DNA of 64,000 nt from Megaustenia siamemsis (GCA_032433765.1 JAVIAB010000160.1:36385780-36449779); one strand, 5' to 3'; numbered from the stretch's first letter, positions 43,930 to 54,596 are shown. A program made the numbers and translations. The notes: generated by a model not told the origin, from the sequence alone.

Positions 43930-44250
43930 GCGTCCGCCAGCTTTGACCTCTGACGAAGTCCTTAGAGACTAGGAACTGAGTTTTGCGTGTTAATCCATTT
44001 TTCCCTGGCAGCCGCGTGCACCGGGGTCTCTCGCCGCACAGGCAGATAACTCCGACTTCGGAGGTACGCATGCTTTTTCCGTCGATGAGTAACTGACGTT
44101 TCAAGCTGTGCCTGGCTGCTGAGACCAGGGGTGGTTATCGCAGAGAGAAATCACAAATAAAAATCCCAACCGGTGTAGCCGAGATTTGAACCTACAACCT
44201 CTCTGTCCCGAGGCCGGCGTCTTGCCTCGAGACTAACCAGTCCCCCATGG
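43930..44250 (-). mobile_element. SINE-F: tRNA-like head with GC-rich body
   Basis: Minus strand from 44250: GGGGGACTGGTTAGTCTCGA (A-box region), long variable arm, AGGTTCAAATCTC (B box), then a GC-rich body with GTGCACGCGGCTGCC. Single copy in the window. Looks tRNA-Leu/Ser-like because of the long variable arm. Confidence 0.55.
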
Positions 44251-44478
44251 ACTTGGAATATGAGGAAACTGCCACAATGAACACTTTTCATGCATAGCCT
44301 GCAATGGCCCCTGCCGCCTATCCACCATACACCAAAAGTTCACGTCCTCCTGAAAGTGATGATCGTCATATTTCCTTAATAATGCATAGCGTCTGATGAT
44401 GTTAGGCCATCGTTGTTGACTCCAATTTCGAACATATAAACTATATAAACACACAGTTAGTCGTCAGATTATCCCCGT
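44251..44478 (+). repeat. R2 dispersed repeat
   Basis: Second copy of 19145-19372 with an internal AACTATATAAAC duplication near the end. Abuts the SINE-F head. Confidence 0.75.
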
Positions 44479-45144
44479 CGCACATCAAACAACAGACCGC
44501 AAGACTAGCGTACTAGAATCCCGTCTAGGGGTTTACGATGGGCCATTACGATGACTTGGCACACATAACAATGTAAGCACAGCAATGACGCGCCTTTTAG
44601 ATTCTTGATTACTCTAGTGAATGTAGCCTACGACGAACAGAACACCTTGCAAATTCCCTAAAGAGATAAAACTGCGGCTGACGAAGCAGTTCACATTTAA
44701 TGAGAACATATAAATAACTTGCGTCAAGCAAATCCATCAACAGTCATGAACAGCACCAATGTGTCGTAAAGCGCAGAATAGACGATGAAAGGTCGCATTC
44801 ACAACATTGGATTTGTCGAAAATGGAATATTGCCGGCGTACGACATTGTTTTATCGACGTAGATGTGATAAGTAGATCATCATCTTGATTTTAACGCATA
44901 GCAGTGCAATGGAAAATCGAAATTAAAACAGACATCGAATGCACTTTCTGCAGCGATCAAGAGAACGTGGACTAGATCCGCCATCTTAGAAACGGAAGTC
45001 CCGAGTAGATATAAGCAAGTGGGTACGAATTTGTTGTAAATAAGTGGGCGATAAGGACAGATTGGTATAAACTAAAAGGCAATCAGGATGGCTTGAGGTG
45101 AAAGGGTGGACATTGAGAATGCTTCATAAACAAATAGGCAGTGA
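44479..45144. other. unassigned
   Basis: Mixed-composition sequence without ORF or repeat partner found by eye. Confidence 0.45.
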
Positions 45145-45410
45145 GTGCTTAAGTTGATGTAAACATATAGACAACGATTATAAGTTGATGGAAACATATA
45201 GACAAAGATTATAAGTTGATGTAATCATATAGACGATTATAAGTTGATGTAAACTTATAGACAAAGTTTATAGGTTGATGTAAACATATAGACAAAGATT
45301 ATAAGTTGATGTAAACATACAGACAAAGATTGTAAGTTGATATAAACATATAGACAAAGCTTATAAGTTGATGTAAAAATATAGACAATGAGTACAAGTT
45401 GAAGTATAAA
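45145..45410. repeat. 31-bp minisatellite, about 8 units
   Basis: TTATAAGTTGATGTAAACAT followed by ATAGACAAAGA. Parent-like form of the adjacent 23-bp array. Confidence 0.93.
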
Positions 45411-46455
45411 TGTATGCAACATGTATAAGTTAATGTAAGCAACATGTATAAGTTAATGTAAGCAACATGTATAAGTTAATGTAAGCAACATGTATACGTT
45501 AATGTAAGCAACATGTATAAGTTAATGTAAGCAACATGTATAAGTTAATGTAAGCAACATGTATAAGTTAATGTAAGCAACATGTATAAGTTAATGTAAG
45601 CAACATGTATAAGTTAATGTAAGCAACATGTATACGTTAATGTAAGCAGCATGTATAAGTTAATGTAAGCAACATGTATAAGTTAATGTAAGCAACATGT
45701 ATAAGTTAATGTAAGCAACATGTATACGTTAATGTAAGCAACATGTATAAGTTAATGTAAGCAACATGTATACGTTAATGTAAGCAGCATGTATAAGTTA
45801 ATGTAAGCAACATGTATAAGTTAATGTAAGCAACATGTATAAGTTAATGTAAGCAACATGTATAAGTTAATGTAAGCAACATGTATACGTTAATGTAAGC
45901 AACATGTATAAGTTAATGTAAGCAACATGTATAAGTTAATGTAAGCAACATGTATAAGTTAATGTAAGCAACATGTATAAGTTAATGTAAGCAACATGTA
46001 TAAGTTAATGTAAGCAACATGTATAAGTTAATGTAAGCAACATGTATAAGTTAATGTAAGCAACATGTATACGTTAATGTAAGCAGCATGTATAAGTTAA
46101 TGTAAGCAACATGTATAAGTTAATGTAAGCAACATGTATAAGTTAATGTAAGCAACATGTATAAGTTAATGTAAGCAACATGTATAAGTTAATGTAAGCA
46201 ACATGTATACGTTAATGTAAGCAGCATGTATAAGTTAATGTAAGCAACATGTATAAGTTAATGTAAGCAACATGTATAAGTTAATGTAAGCAACATGTAT
46301 AAGTTAATGTAAGCAACATGTATACGTTAATGTAAGCAACATGTATAAGTTAATGTAAGCAACATGTATAAGTTAATGTAAGCAACATGTATAAGTTAAT
46401 GTAAGCAACATGTATAAGTTAATGTAAGCAACATGTATAAGTTAATGTAAGCAAA
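45411..46455. repeat. 23-bp satellite, about 45 units
   Basis: GTATAAGTTAATGTAAGCAA plus CAT, almost perfectly homogeneous. Only two variable sites: ATACG for ATAAG and CAGC for CAAC, at eight units (near 45495, 45635, 45725, 45771, 45889, 46071, 46209, 46323). The last unit ends in AAATAGACAATGA, a piece of the 31-bp unit. Confidence 0.98.
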
Positions 46456-46780
46456 TAGACAATGACAAACAGTTTATGCAAGGAAAAAAAAACTACACGA
46501 AGAGGCATTATCCTTTAAAAGTGTTGAAAAAGTTGATCTCGTAGAAACGAAACATCCTCTGCAAATCCTACCACCAGAAAGTAGCAATAACATGAGTCGC
46601 GGTATTTTCTTCTTAACAAATATTTACTTGAATGTTACGTCAGTGCTGACCTTTTGCTTTGCTATATTTTGCTATTTCTGTTCCCCAAATGCTGAAGATC
46701 AACAAACTTCTAACTTGTGAAAATGACTTCTAACGAAGAAAAATTTATTTTTTGTTGATGCCAGTCGTAAGACCATCAGA
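46456..46780. other. unassigned
   Basis: Unique-looking spacer between two arrays; no gene. Confidence 0.45.
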
Positions 46781-46782
46781 TA

Positions 46783-47545
46783 AAGGTGTGTCAGATAAAA
46801 GTGTGTCAGATATGGGTGTGTCAGATAAAAGTGTGTCAGATATGGGTGTGTCAGATAAAGGTGTGTTAGATATGGGTGTGTCAGATAAAGGTGTGTCAGA
46901 TATGGGTGTGTCAGATAAAGGTGTGTCAGATATGGGTGTGTCAGATAAAGGTGTGTTAGATATGGGTGTGTCAGATAAAGGTGTGTTAGATATGGGTGTG
47001 TCAGATAAAGGTGTGTCAAATATGGGTGTGTCAGATAAAGGTGTGTTAGATATGGGTGTGTCAGATAAAGGTGTGTTAGATATGGGTGTGTCAGATAAAG
47101 GTGTGTCAAATATGGGTGTGTCAGATAAAGGTGTGTTAGATATGGGTGTGTCAGATAAAGGTGTGTTAGATATGGGTGTGTCAGATAAAGGTGTGTTAGA
47201 TATGGGTGTGTCAGATAAAGGTGTGTTAGATATGGGTGTGTCAGATAAAGGTGTGTCAGATATGGGTGTGTCAGATAAAGGTGTGTCAGATATGGGTGTG
47301 TCAGATAAAGGTGTGTCAGATATGGGTGTGTCAGATAAAGGTGTGTCAGATATGGGTGTGTCAGATAAAGATGTGACAGATAAAGGTGTGTTAGATAAGG
47401 GTGCGTCAGATAAGGGTGCGTCAGAGAGGGGTGTGTCAGATAAGTGTGTGTCAGATACGGGTGTGTCACATGAAAGTATGTCAGATAAAGGTTATTCAGA
47501 TAAGGGTGTGTGAGATAAAGGTGTGTCGGATAAGGGTGGACCTGT
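46783..47545. repeat. 30-bp (2 x 15) satellite, about 25 units
   Basis: Alternating GTGTGTCAGATAAAG and GTGTGTCAGATATGG halves. Open on both strands (253 codons plus; 325 codons minus including flank) because the period is 10 codons and lacks stops. No domain or signal; not called as a gene. Confidence 0.97.
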
Positions 47546-47570
47546 GTGTGGGAACTCCTTGTTATTCGTG

Positions 47571-47604
<34 letters not shown>

Positions 47605-47890
47605 ATTTTCACTTTGGTGCGCGCACATGTATCCCGTGCGTGTACAGTGGCGTTTATTTTCCTTTGACCATATCATAGTTTGCAGGGAAGACCTTTTATT
47701 CTTTTTTTATTTTTATTTTTCATTGTAGTTCTAAATTTTTTTTTTAATTATTTATTATGTTTATTTTTTTTTTGTTTTAAATACATAGCTGTGTGTGTGT
47801 TGTATGTTTGTTCCTGCTGAAGGCCTATTGAGCCGAAACGTTGTTCAAATGTATGTCCTCCACTTATTACGTAAAGCTTTATTTTTCTTT
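47546..47890 (+). repeat. R5 dispersed element, second copy
   Basis: Matches 8830-9205: CTGTGTGTGGGAACTCCTTG, a TG microsatellite (47574-47602), GTGCGCGCACATG, T-rich middle, then CTGCTGA (47814-47820), GGCC-TATTGA-GCC hairpin and GAAACGTTG from 47835, then CTCCACTTATTACGT. Confidence 0.65.
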
Positions 47891-48922
47891 CTTTTGTCCG
47901 TCAGATAAAAGCTTGTGTGAAAGTTTTCTGGAGGCACCTTTTTCTCTACATATCTATGATTGCATTGTTGAGTCTTTTCGTTAATGCATCTTAGTTGGGC
48001 AAGAAGGGTCGAGACCTGTAGTCAATGTTCCGAAGCCTGATTGGGAGAATCAGTGGTTCTTTTATAACATTAGTTCTTACTATTGGCGTTGCAAAAATAG
48101 ATGGTGGTGGGGAGGGGGGGGGGGGCTGATTGGACTTTGCCCCCGGCGCATATTAAAAATTTTAAAAAGTGTCAATAATACATTTAAAAAAAAATAACAG
48201 GTTGTGGGGGGAATACTTGTCTTTCTCTGGGCCCTGGCAACTCACTATACGCCACTGTTTCTTACTTCCATCAAATTTCTGTTTCTCTTTGCGCCATAAT
48301 TTATGTCTTACTTCATTACAAGCCATGTTTTCAATTTCTTTTATTATTGAAACGGCTTGTCTTTCACTCATATGCGATCTCCTATTTTTTTTTTGTTATT
48401 AACGTTGTCTCAGTGGACATAATCACTTAACAAGATGAGTCAGTATTTTTACCTTTAGAAAGACAAGCTTCAGTTAATATATTTTAAGAAAGGAAAAATC
48501 CAATTTTCAGAAATATTGTGAATAATAGATGATTTAATTAAGAAATAATTTGAGTAATAGAATTCTTTATTAAGATATACGAACAACATAACTCCTCATT
48601 TAGAAATTGTCGATAACAAAACGTTCTCATTATGGAATATTTACAAAATTAAAAGTCGCCATTATAGGAATTTTTCAGTAACATGAAACTCTTTATACAG
48701 AGCTTCGCAGAAGTAGGCAATCCGATCATCAGAAGTGGACCTCGTGGAGCAACTGTTTCGACCCTTTAGCTTATTGACACTCTAAGCGAGGTTGGCCCAC
48801 CTGGGTCATGACTCCCAGGCGTCGACTTCCTGCTGCACTGAACTCTAAGGCTTACAACATATTCGGTGTATACTACACACCTAACTTATTCTGCCCACAA
48901 ATATTGTAGTCTTTCAGTATAC
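47891..48922. other. unassigned, about 1 kb
   Basis: No recognisable transposon or gene. A G-rich stretch with a run of 12 G lies near 48110-48125. Overlapping 69- and 77-codon ORFs near 48162-48402 have no motif. Confidence 0.45.
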
Positions 48923-48934
48923 TTCAGTAATATA

Positions 48935-49092
48935 AAAAAAGTAAAGAGACCCCGTCACGCCAAGTGGCGTATAGGGAATGTGGTGTTAGTGACCATAATT
49001 TTTACAGACCTTCAGCACATGATTTTTGGGGTAATGTGGTCGGTATTACGCCCGTGCCTCATTACTTTCCCAGAAAAAATTTCCGGTACCCA
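48935..49092 (-). mobile_element. SINE-A, headless copy with 12-bp TSD
   Basis: Perfect TTCAGTAATATA at 48923-48934 and 49093-49104. Contains only the part from TGGGTACCGG to the tail; no A or B box. Confidence 0.94.
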
Positions 49093-49368
49093 TTCAGTAA
49101 TATAGTGCTTCATGAAATAAAATCCCAATAACAGTTAATGTGTAAATAAACATTGCAATAAAATAGTTGTTACACGTATTTAAAATATTTAAAATTGTAT
49201 AATTCTTGTCTAAGAAATGGTTTCAATCATGGTTTCATGTCTCATTAAGAAAAAAATTGCTGGAGACACCGAGATATATATATGGCCCTTTTCGTCGTGC
49301 CAGACGGTCTAGTGGAGGCTATTGTGTGTGGGTTTTTTTATGAGGTTTTTTTTTAAGTTTTTTTTTTT

Positions 49369-49395
49369 TTGGGGGGGGGGGGGTGGGGGGGTGGT
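49369..49395 (+). other. G-run, quadruplex-prone
   Basis: Fourteen G, T, seven G, T, two G, preceded by a T run. G4 potential from composition only. Confidence 0.8.
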
Positions 49396-49552
49396 TTATG
49401 AACATAAAATCTTAAATATTTTCATGCATCATGAATGTATTTTATCTACAACATCATATTTTCATGAAATTAATTTATATTTCAGGAAACGTGTAATGAA
49501 TTTAAGAAAATGAAATCTATCTTTTAGAAAAATATTTTCATGAATGCGAATC

Positions 49553-49556
<4 letters not shown>

Positions 49557-49596
<40 letters not shown>
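49557..49596. repeat. poly(A) of about 40
   Basis: Homopolymer just upstream of the SINE-B insertion but not adjacent to any recognised element end. Confidence 0.95.
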
Positions 49597-49597
<1 letters not shown>

Positions 49598-49664
49598 ATG
49601 TTACCATGTAAGTCATCGTTAAAAAATGTGTCCATATATCATGGATGTATTTTATGTACATGAA

Positions 49665-49945
49665 CATCTGTGGCTGAGTGGTTAGTCTGCTCGCTTTCTA
49701 ACCAGAAGGGTTCGGGTTCGATACCCAGCAGTGAGAGATTTTTTTTTTCGGACTGACAAGGCTCCGGGGTTCGCCAGCCTTTAAACATGGATATCAGAGA
49801 TTTTTCTTGGAAGTAAAGGAGGCCTGGCGTGATACCGACCACATCACCCAAAAATGTGTCGTGGTAATAGAAAATTATGGTCACTAACATCATATTCCCC
49901 ATAGGTCTAGCAAGGCGAGGAGAGAACCTTTACTCTACTTTTACT
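49665..49945 (+). mobile_element. SINE-B, full length with 17-bp TSD
   Basis: Head: GTGGCTGAGTGGTTAGTC (A box), long variable arm, GGGTTCGATACC (B box), tRNA-Leu/Ser-like. Body differs from SINE-A until the core (GATACCGACCACATCACCC and GGTCACTAACATCATATTCC), which is clearly shared. TSD at 49648-49664 and 49946-49962, 17 bp with two mismatches. Confidence 0.92.
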
Positions 49946-50074
49946 TATTTTATGTGCAAGAAATTATTTTTCAAGAAGATAAATCTGTTTAATTTGTTTC
50001 TTAATGATTTATCCTAAAGATGCAAAAGATTACAAGATGAAAGTAGTTTAGTGTAAACAAAATATATGGTTGTG

Positions 50075-51034
50075 CTTAGTCCACTTTATACGGATCAGAT
50101 ACTTGGACTACCTATGCAGGGCAGGGGAATAGGTTAAATAGCTTTCATGTGAAATGCCTTCGAAAGATTATGAACATCAAATGGCAGGTCAAAGTAAAAT
50201 GCTCTAATGTCTTGTAACGAGCCAAGCCACCATCTATCATGGCAACACTTAGGAGTCGTGGACTAAGGTGGCTGGGTCATGTAAGAAGAATAGCAAACAA
50301 GGATATTCCCAAAAAATATTGTATGGGGAACTTAAGAACGGAAATGGAGCAAAGGGCAGACAAGTGTTTAGATATATGGATGTTTGCGGGGCTCCCTGGA
50401 ATTAATTCTCTATCAGTGAAGGAAACTGGGAAAGTCTTACATCAGATCGTAGCACATGGAGAACAACATTTTAAAAAATATAAACTGTTACAGCTCTAGC
50501 AACATTCGAGGAAACGTTGATGTCAAAGTCAGGAAACAGAAGATGAGCTCAGGTGCGAACGTTGATGTCAAAGTCAGGAAACAGAAGATGAGCTCAGGTG
50601 CAAACGTTGATGCCAAAGTCAGGAAACAGAAGATGAGCTCAGGTGCGAACGTTGATGCCAAAGTCAGGAAACAGAAGATGGCTCAGGTGCGAACGTTGAT
50701 GTCAAAGTCAGGAAACAGAAGATGAGCTCAGGTGCGAACGTTGATGTCAAAGTTAGGAAACAGAAGATGAGCTCAGGTGCGAACGTTGATGTCAAAGTCA
50801 GGAAACAGAAGAAAAGAAGATGAGCTCAGGAGCGAACAAATACATCTTGCTCATTCTGTGATCGAAACTGTCTATCCAATATCAGTCACGAGAGAAGCTG
50901 TTCACAAAAAAACATCCACATAAGCCACTAGTATTTTACCAAACTAAAGGCTAATCATGATTGCTTTCTACCAAGCGTCTGAGAAGACACCAACGGCTAT
51001 ATGTATGTATGTATATATATATATATATATAATA

Positions 51035-51075
<41 letters not shown>
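50075..51075 (+). mobile_element. LINE-G C-terminal end with internal repeat and TA tail
   Basis: Post-RT blocks: FHVKCLRKIMNIKWQ, SIMATLRSRGLRWLGHVRR, KYCMGNL, WMFAGLPGINSLSVKE, then a 15-codon tandem repeat, then SCSFCDRNCLSNI..SCSQ, a C2H2-like motif near 50848-50910. The 3' UTR ends in GCTATATGTATGTATG and a TA microsatellite (51001-51074). Frameshifts before 50239 and near 50500. The zinc-finger-like end is usual in some CR1/L2-like LINEs. Confidence 0.88.
50508..50825 (+). repeat. 45-bp in-frame repeat inside LINE-G ORF, 7 units
   Basis: Each unit encodes VDVKVRKQKMSSGAN (15 residues). One unit has lost 3 bp. It replaces the single basic linker before the zinc finger. Confidence 0.93.
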
Positions 51076-51079
<4 letters not shown>

Positions 51080-51232
51080 ACAATTACACAAAAGGGCAAA
51101 CGTGTCTCGCCAAAGAAATAAAGACAAATCGCTACAATGGATATTAAGTGAGAGAAGATACTGAATGCGATTAGAAGAGATAAAAGATATAATAAGAAAT
51201 TATAATAAAAGTCAATACCAGCTTAACAAAAA

Positions 51233-51593
51233 TGGTAAAAGTACCATTCACGCCTTGCTAGGTGTATGGGGAATATGTAGTTAGTAACCATATTTTTCTA
51301 TGGCCACGGCACATTTTTTTCATGGGTACCGGATTTTTTTTCTGGGAAAGTAAAGCGGCACGGGCATAATACCGACCACATTACCCCAAAAATCATGTGC
51401 CGAAGGTCTGTAAAATTGATGATCACTAACACCATATTCTCTATACGCTACTTGACGTGACGGGGGTACTTTTTTTCTACGGCACATTTTTAGGTGATGT
51501 GGTCGGTATCACGTCAGGCCGCTTTTACTTCCAAGAAAAATCTCTGGTACCGATCACACCAACCACTCAGCCACCGAGGCCCCTCCTCCAGTA
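51233..51593 (-). mobile_element. SINE-B, split by SINE-A
   Basis: Antisense SINE-B in two parts, 51233-51318 and 51479-51593. Left part is the 3' end (ACGCCTTGCTAGG on plus), right part holds the core and the head with CCACTCAGCCACCGAGG. The segment between A box and linker, including the B box, is deleted, so this copy could not use a normal type-2 promoter. Confidence 0.9.
51319..51478 (+). mobile_element. SINE-A, headless copy nested in SINE-B
   Basis: ACGGCACATTTTT at 51306-51318 and 51479-51491 is a perfect 13-bp TSD derived from the SINE-B core. Inserted SINE-A starts at TTCATGGGTACCGG and ends with GACGGGGGTACTTTTTTTCT. Confidence 0.95.
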
Positions 51594-51894
51594 TTGGATC
51601 AATCAAGAAATGACCAATCAAATCGTTTAATTTAAAACAGAATAACTCTCATCCGAAATGAGGCACTCACTTAGTAATATAACACCTTGAAGCACCGGGC
51701 AAAGAGGGAAAAATAGATCAAGAAGACGTGAAACTGCAGATATGAGCACCACGCATGAGAGAAGTAATACAATTGTGATCTAAACACTTCATTTTCTCCT
51801 CGTTGTTGATACGTAAAATGAAATAAAAACTCACACTCGAAAACCTCGTGACTGCAATAGACAAGCGGTCTATATTTATCCGATCGTATTTGTC

Positions 51895-52737
51895 TCTAGA
51901 TCTGCGTACTACCTCCCCTATTGTTTATTACATATATGGGCTACCAATGTCAGTTAGCTAACCCATCGGAGACATAAGGGATTAACGAGCTTCTATTTGT
52001 CGACAATCAGGCACGGAAAAAATAGAAGACTTACAAGAACATTTAGATAGGCTTAAACGGACAGGCACTCAATACAGCATGAAAATGAAAATCAACAAAA
52101 TAAAAGTCATGAATATCGCAAAATAGAAACGGAAAGTCAACATAAAACAGGTGGGCAGACAATTAAAACAGGTGGATGAATTTAAATTTCTAGAAAGTCT
52201 AGTGATAAGCGACAATTCTCAAGCAGAGAAATAGACTTAAGATGTGAAAAAGCTTGTCAAATCATTAGACAGCTATCACCTGTCCAACCAGGAGATAACT
52301 CTAGAAACGGTAAAACAGGCACTCTACAATACAATCTCCATTTCAACGTTGTGCTACTGCCAGACCTGGACCCTAGATGCAAGAGCAACAAGAAAAATAA
52401 CCTCTACCAAGATGAAGTGTGTTAGACGAATGACAGGAAACAGTCTGGGAGATGAGATCAGAAATGAAGAACTAGGAACCTTTACCGCATAGAGTACTTA
52501 AAGAAACAACAGATAAAATGATTTGGCCACGTGATAATGTATAAGGATCAAAACACAACACAATGAGCCTTCAATAAACGTTGCGAGAACCCAGATCTTA
52601 AGGTCGACCACGAAAAAAGATGGATTGACGTAACACTAGGAAACATAACAGCAGCACGGAGGCCAACAGAAAAGCAAAAGACTGCAAAATATGTCTCTCC
52701 TCGACGCTGAAAGGCAAATGAGGATGGAAAGATGAAG
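51895..52737 (+). mobile_element. RTE-A, 5'-truncated, decayed
   Basis: CGTATTTGTC at 51885-51894 and CGTATCTGTC at 52738-52747 (one mismatch). Covers the end of RT to the C-terminus: catalytic region reads LLFVDNQ in place of LLFADDL, then a KTEVMN equivalent, VDEFKFL, CYCQTWTLDARATRKIT, MTGNSLGDEIRNEEL. Many indels. Confidence 0.9.
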
Positions 52738-52747
52738 CGTATCTGTC

Positions 52748-53394
52748 CGACCCTCCACCCCTCCCTCCCCATTTCAGACCCCAGAAATGGAATAATGCCG
52801 TAAAGATCGTTGCTAGGCAACAAAGGCGATGGACATTACCGTGTTTCTAAACGATAACTCAAACTTGAGATCTTTCTTGAACAAAGAGTAAATATTCCTC
52901 ATGAAAATATGTTCAGAAATGTAACTTCTAATTAAAGCGTAACAAGTAAGTCATTATTAAGCTATTTTGAAGAAATTATGTTTCCATTTTAGATGTATTT
53001 TTAGATGCTAAGTCATTAAGAACTACTTAGATGTAAATATATAATAGTAATATTTCTCCATTTGTCTTTCAGCAAAAGGGAGCTATAGTTTGCGGTATTC
53101 AACTTTTTTATTGGCATATCCTGCTGTTAAATTTCCCACTTTCTATAATTTTCTAATAATGCATCTGTTTCGTGGCCATCGTTTGATCTGGTATTCCCTT
53201 AGCGTATGTTAATGGATCATAATGTCCTATTTAGTTCTTTATGTCTTGTCACCCGGCCAAACCAAGTTATCTGTTGCATAAGATTATCTTTCAGAACGAA
53301 GAAAGGATGAAAGAGTACTGCCAAGCCCCCCAAGTGTGGCGGAGGAGAATATGCATGGCATTAGTGGTCATACTTTTTAAACTATTGACACTCA
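52748..53394. other. unassigned
   Basis: Mostly unique. 53330-53380 (GGAGAATATGCATGGCATTA then GTGGTCATA) resembles the SINE-A/B core on the minus strand, too decayed to call. Confidence 0.4.
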
Positions 53395-53615
53395 CATTAG
53401 GCATCTGTGGCTAATAGGTAGTCAACGCAGCTCCACTAACCAGAGGTCCCAGAGAACGATCCCCACGGATCCCAGTTTTGACAGAAATCGCTACTCGTGG
53501 GATTACCATCTTCAGGACCGTGCCTACCATCGGAAGGCAATGGCAAACCACTGACGTATAACGCCTAGACATTTACACAGCCAAAAAATGCTGGGGTAAT
53601 AGCAACGTTATGTAA
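53395..53615 (+). mobile_element. SINE-E: tRNA-like head and body
   Basis: CATCTGTGGCTAATAGGTAG (A-box region), GAACGATCCCC (B box, diverged), then a body with CTACTCGTGGGATTACC and GGAAGGCAATGGCAAACCAC, ending near GGGGTAATAGCAACGTTATG. Single copy here, no clear TSD. Confidence 0.6.
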
Positions 53616-53915
53616 AGGATATGCTAATTACTTTACAATAATAATATATGTATATGTATGACATTTGGCGTCTTCACAGACAGTTGGTACCACGCAATCA
53701 TGATAAGTCAGTAGTTTGGTCAAATACGAGTGTGTTATGCTGATGCTGTTTTGCTGAACAGTTTCTCTCGTGGCTGAATCAGTCAATATTGGATAGGACG
53801 AATGAGATATTTTTGTGTTGCCTGGCCTCGTTTCCTTTCTCCTACGCCTCTTGTCTTCTGTATTTAATTCCAAAGCTGTAAAGGTAAAGGTACAGTACGA
53901 GACTTGAACCGGCGT

Positions 53916-54041
53916 CTTAGCACGCGAGTTTCCACCCATATGTGCTCGGCCGCCTATCTTAGCACGCGAGTTTACACCCATATGTGCTCGGCCGCCTATC
54001 TTAGCACGCGAGTTTACACCCATATGTGCTCGGCCGCCTAT
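53916..54041. repeat. 42-bp x 3 amplification of the SINE-C tail
   Basis: CTTAGCACGCGAGTTT..GTGCTCGGCCGCCTAT starts at 53916, 53958 and 54000, exact 42-bp steps. Single-copy in the other two SINE-C elements. Confidence 0.97.
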
Positions 54042-54220
54042 CCAGAAATGTTCGGATATTTCTGTATAGTGTAGCCTCAAGCATCGAAACTCAGATGCGA
54101 GGCGACATTCCTCACCTTTCCAGGGTAATACCCTGGTACCCATTTCTGCCAACGGCTGGGTCGACCGTGGGAGTACTTTTTTTTTCCAACCACGAGTACA
54201 ACTCACACTGCTCCCAACGG

Positions 54221-54596
54221 GAATCGAACACGGGTTGTCCGAACGTCGGTAGTCTAATCGGGTGGTTGAATCGAACACGGGTTGTCCGAACGTCGGTAGT
54301 CCAATCGGGTGGTTGAATCGAACACGGTTTGTCCGAACGTCGGTAGCCCAATCGGGTGGTTGAATCAAACACGGGTTGTCCGAACGTCGGTAGCCCAATC
54401 GGGTGGTTGAATCGAACACGGGTTGTCCGAACGTCGGTAGTCCAATCGGGTGGTTGAATCGAACACGGGTTGTCCGAACGTCGGTAGTCCAATCGGGTGG
54501 TTGAATCGAACACGGGTTGTCCGAACGTCGGTAGTCCAATCGGGTGGTTGAATCGAACACGGGTTGTCAGAACGTCGGTAGTCCAATCGGGTGGTT
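54221..54596. repeat. 47-bp x 8 amplification of the SINE-C B-box segment
   Basis: GAATCGAACACGGGTTGTCC recurs at 54221, 54268, 54315, 54362, 54409, 54456, 54503 and 54550 (small substitutions), exact 47-bp steps, ending at 54596. On the minus strand each unit contains GTGTTCGATTC, a B-box-like sequence. The 310- and 163-codon minus ORFs follow from 3 x 47 = 47 codons and are not genes. Confidence 0.98.

Noticed and set aside
45411..46455. Regular array as possible CRISPR
   Set aside because: Units are contiguous with no unique spacers, no leader and no cas genes; the surrounding DNA is clearly animal retrotransposon sequence.
46699..47676. 325-codon minus ORF and 253-codon plus ORF with 10-residue repeats
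   Set aside because: Both strands open because of the 30-bp period; flanks show no gene structure.
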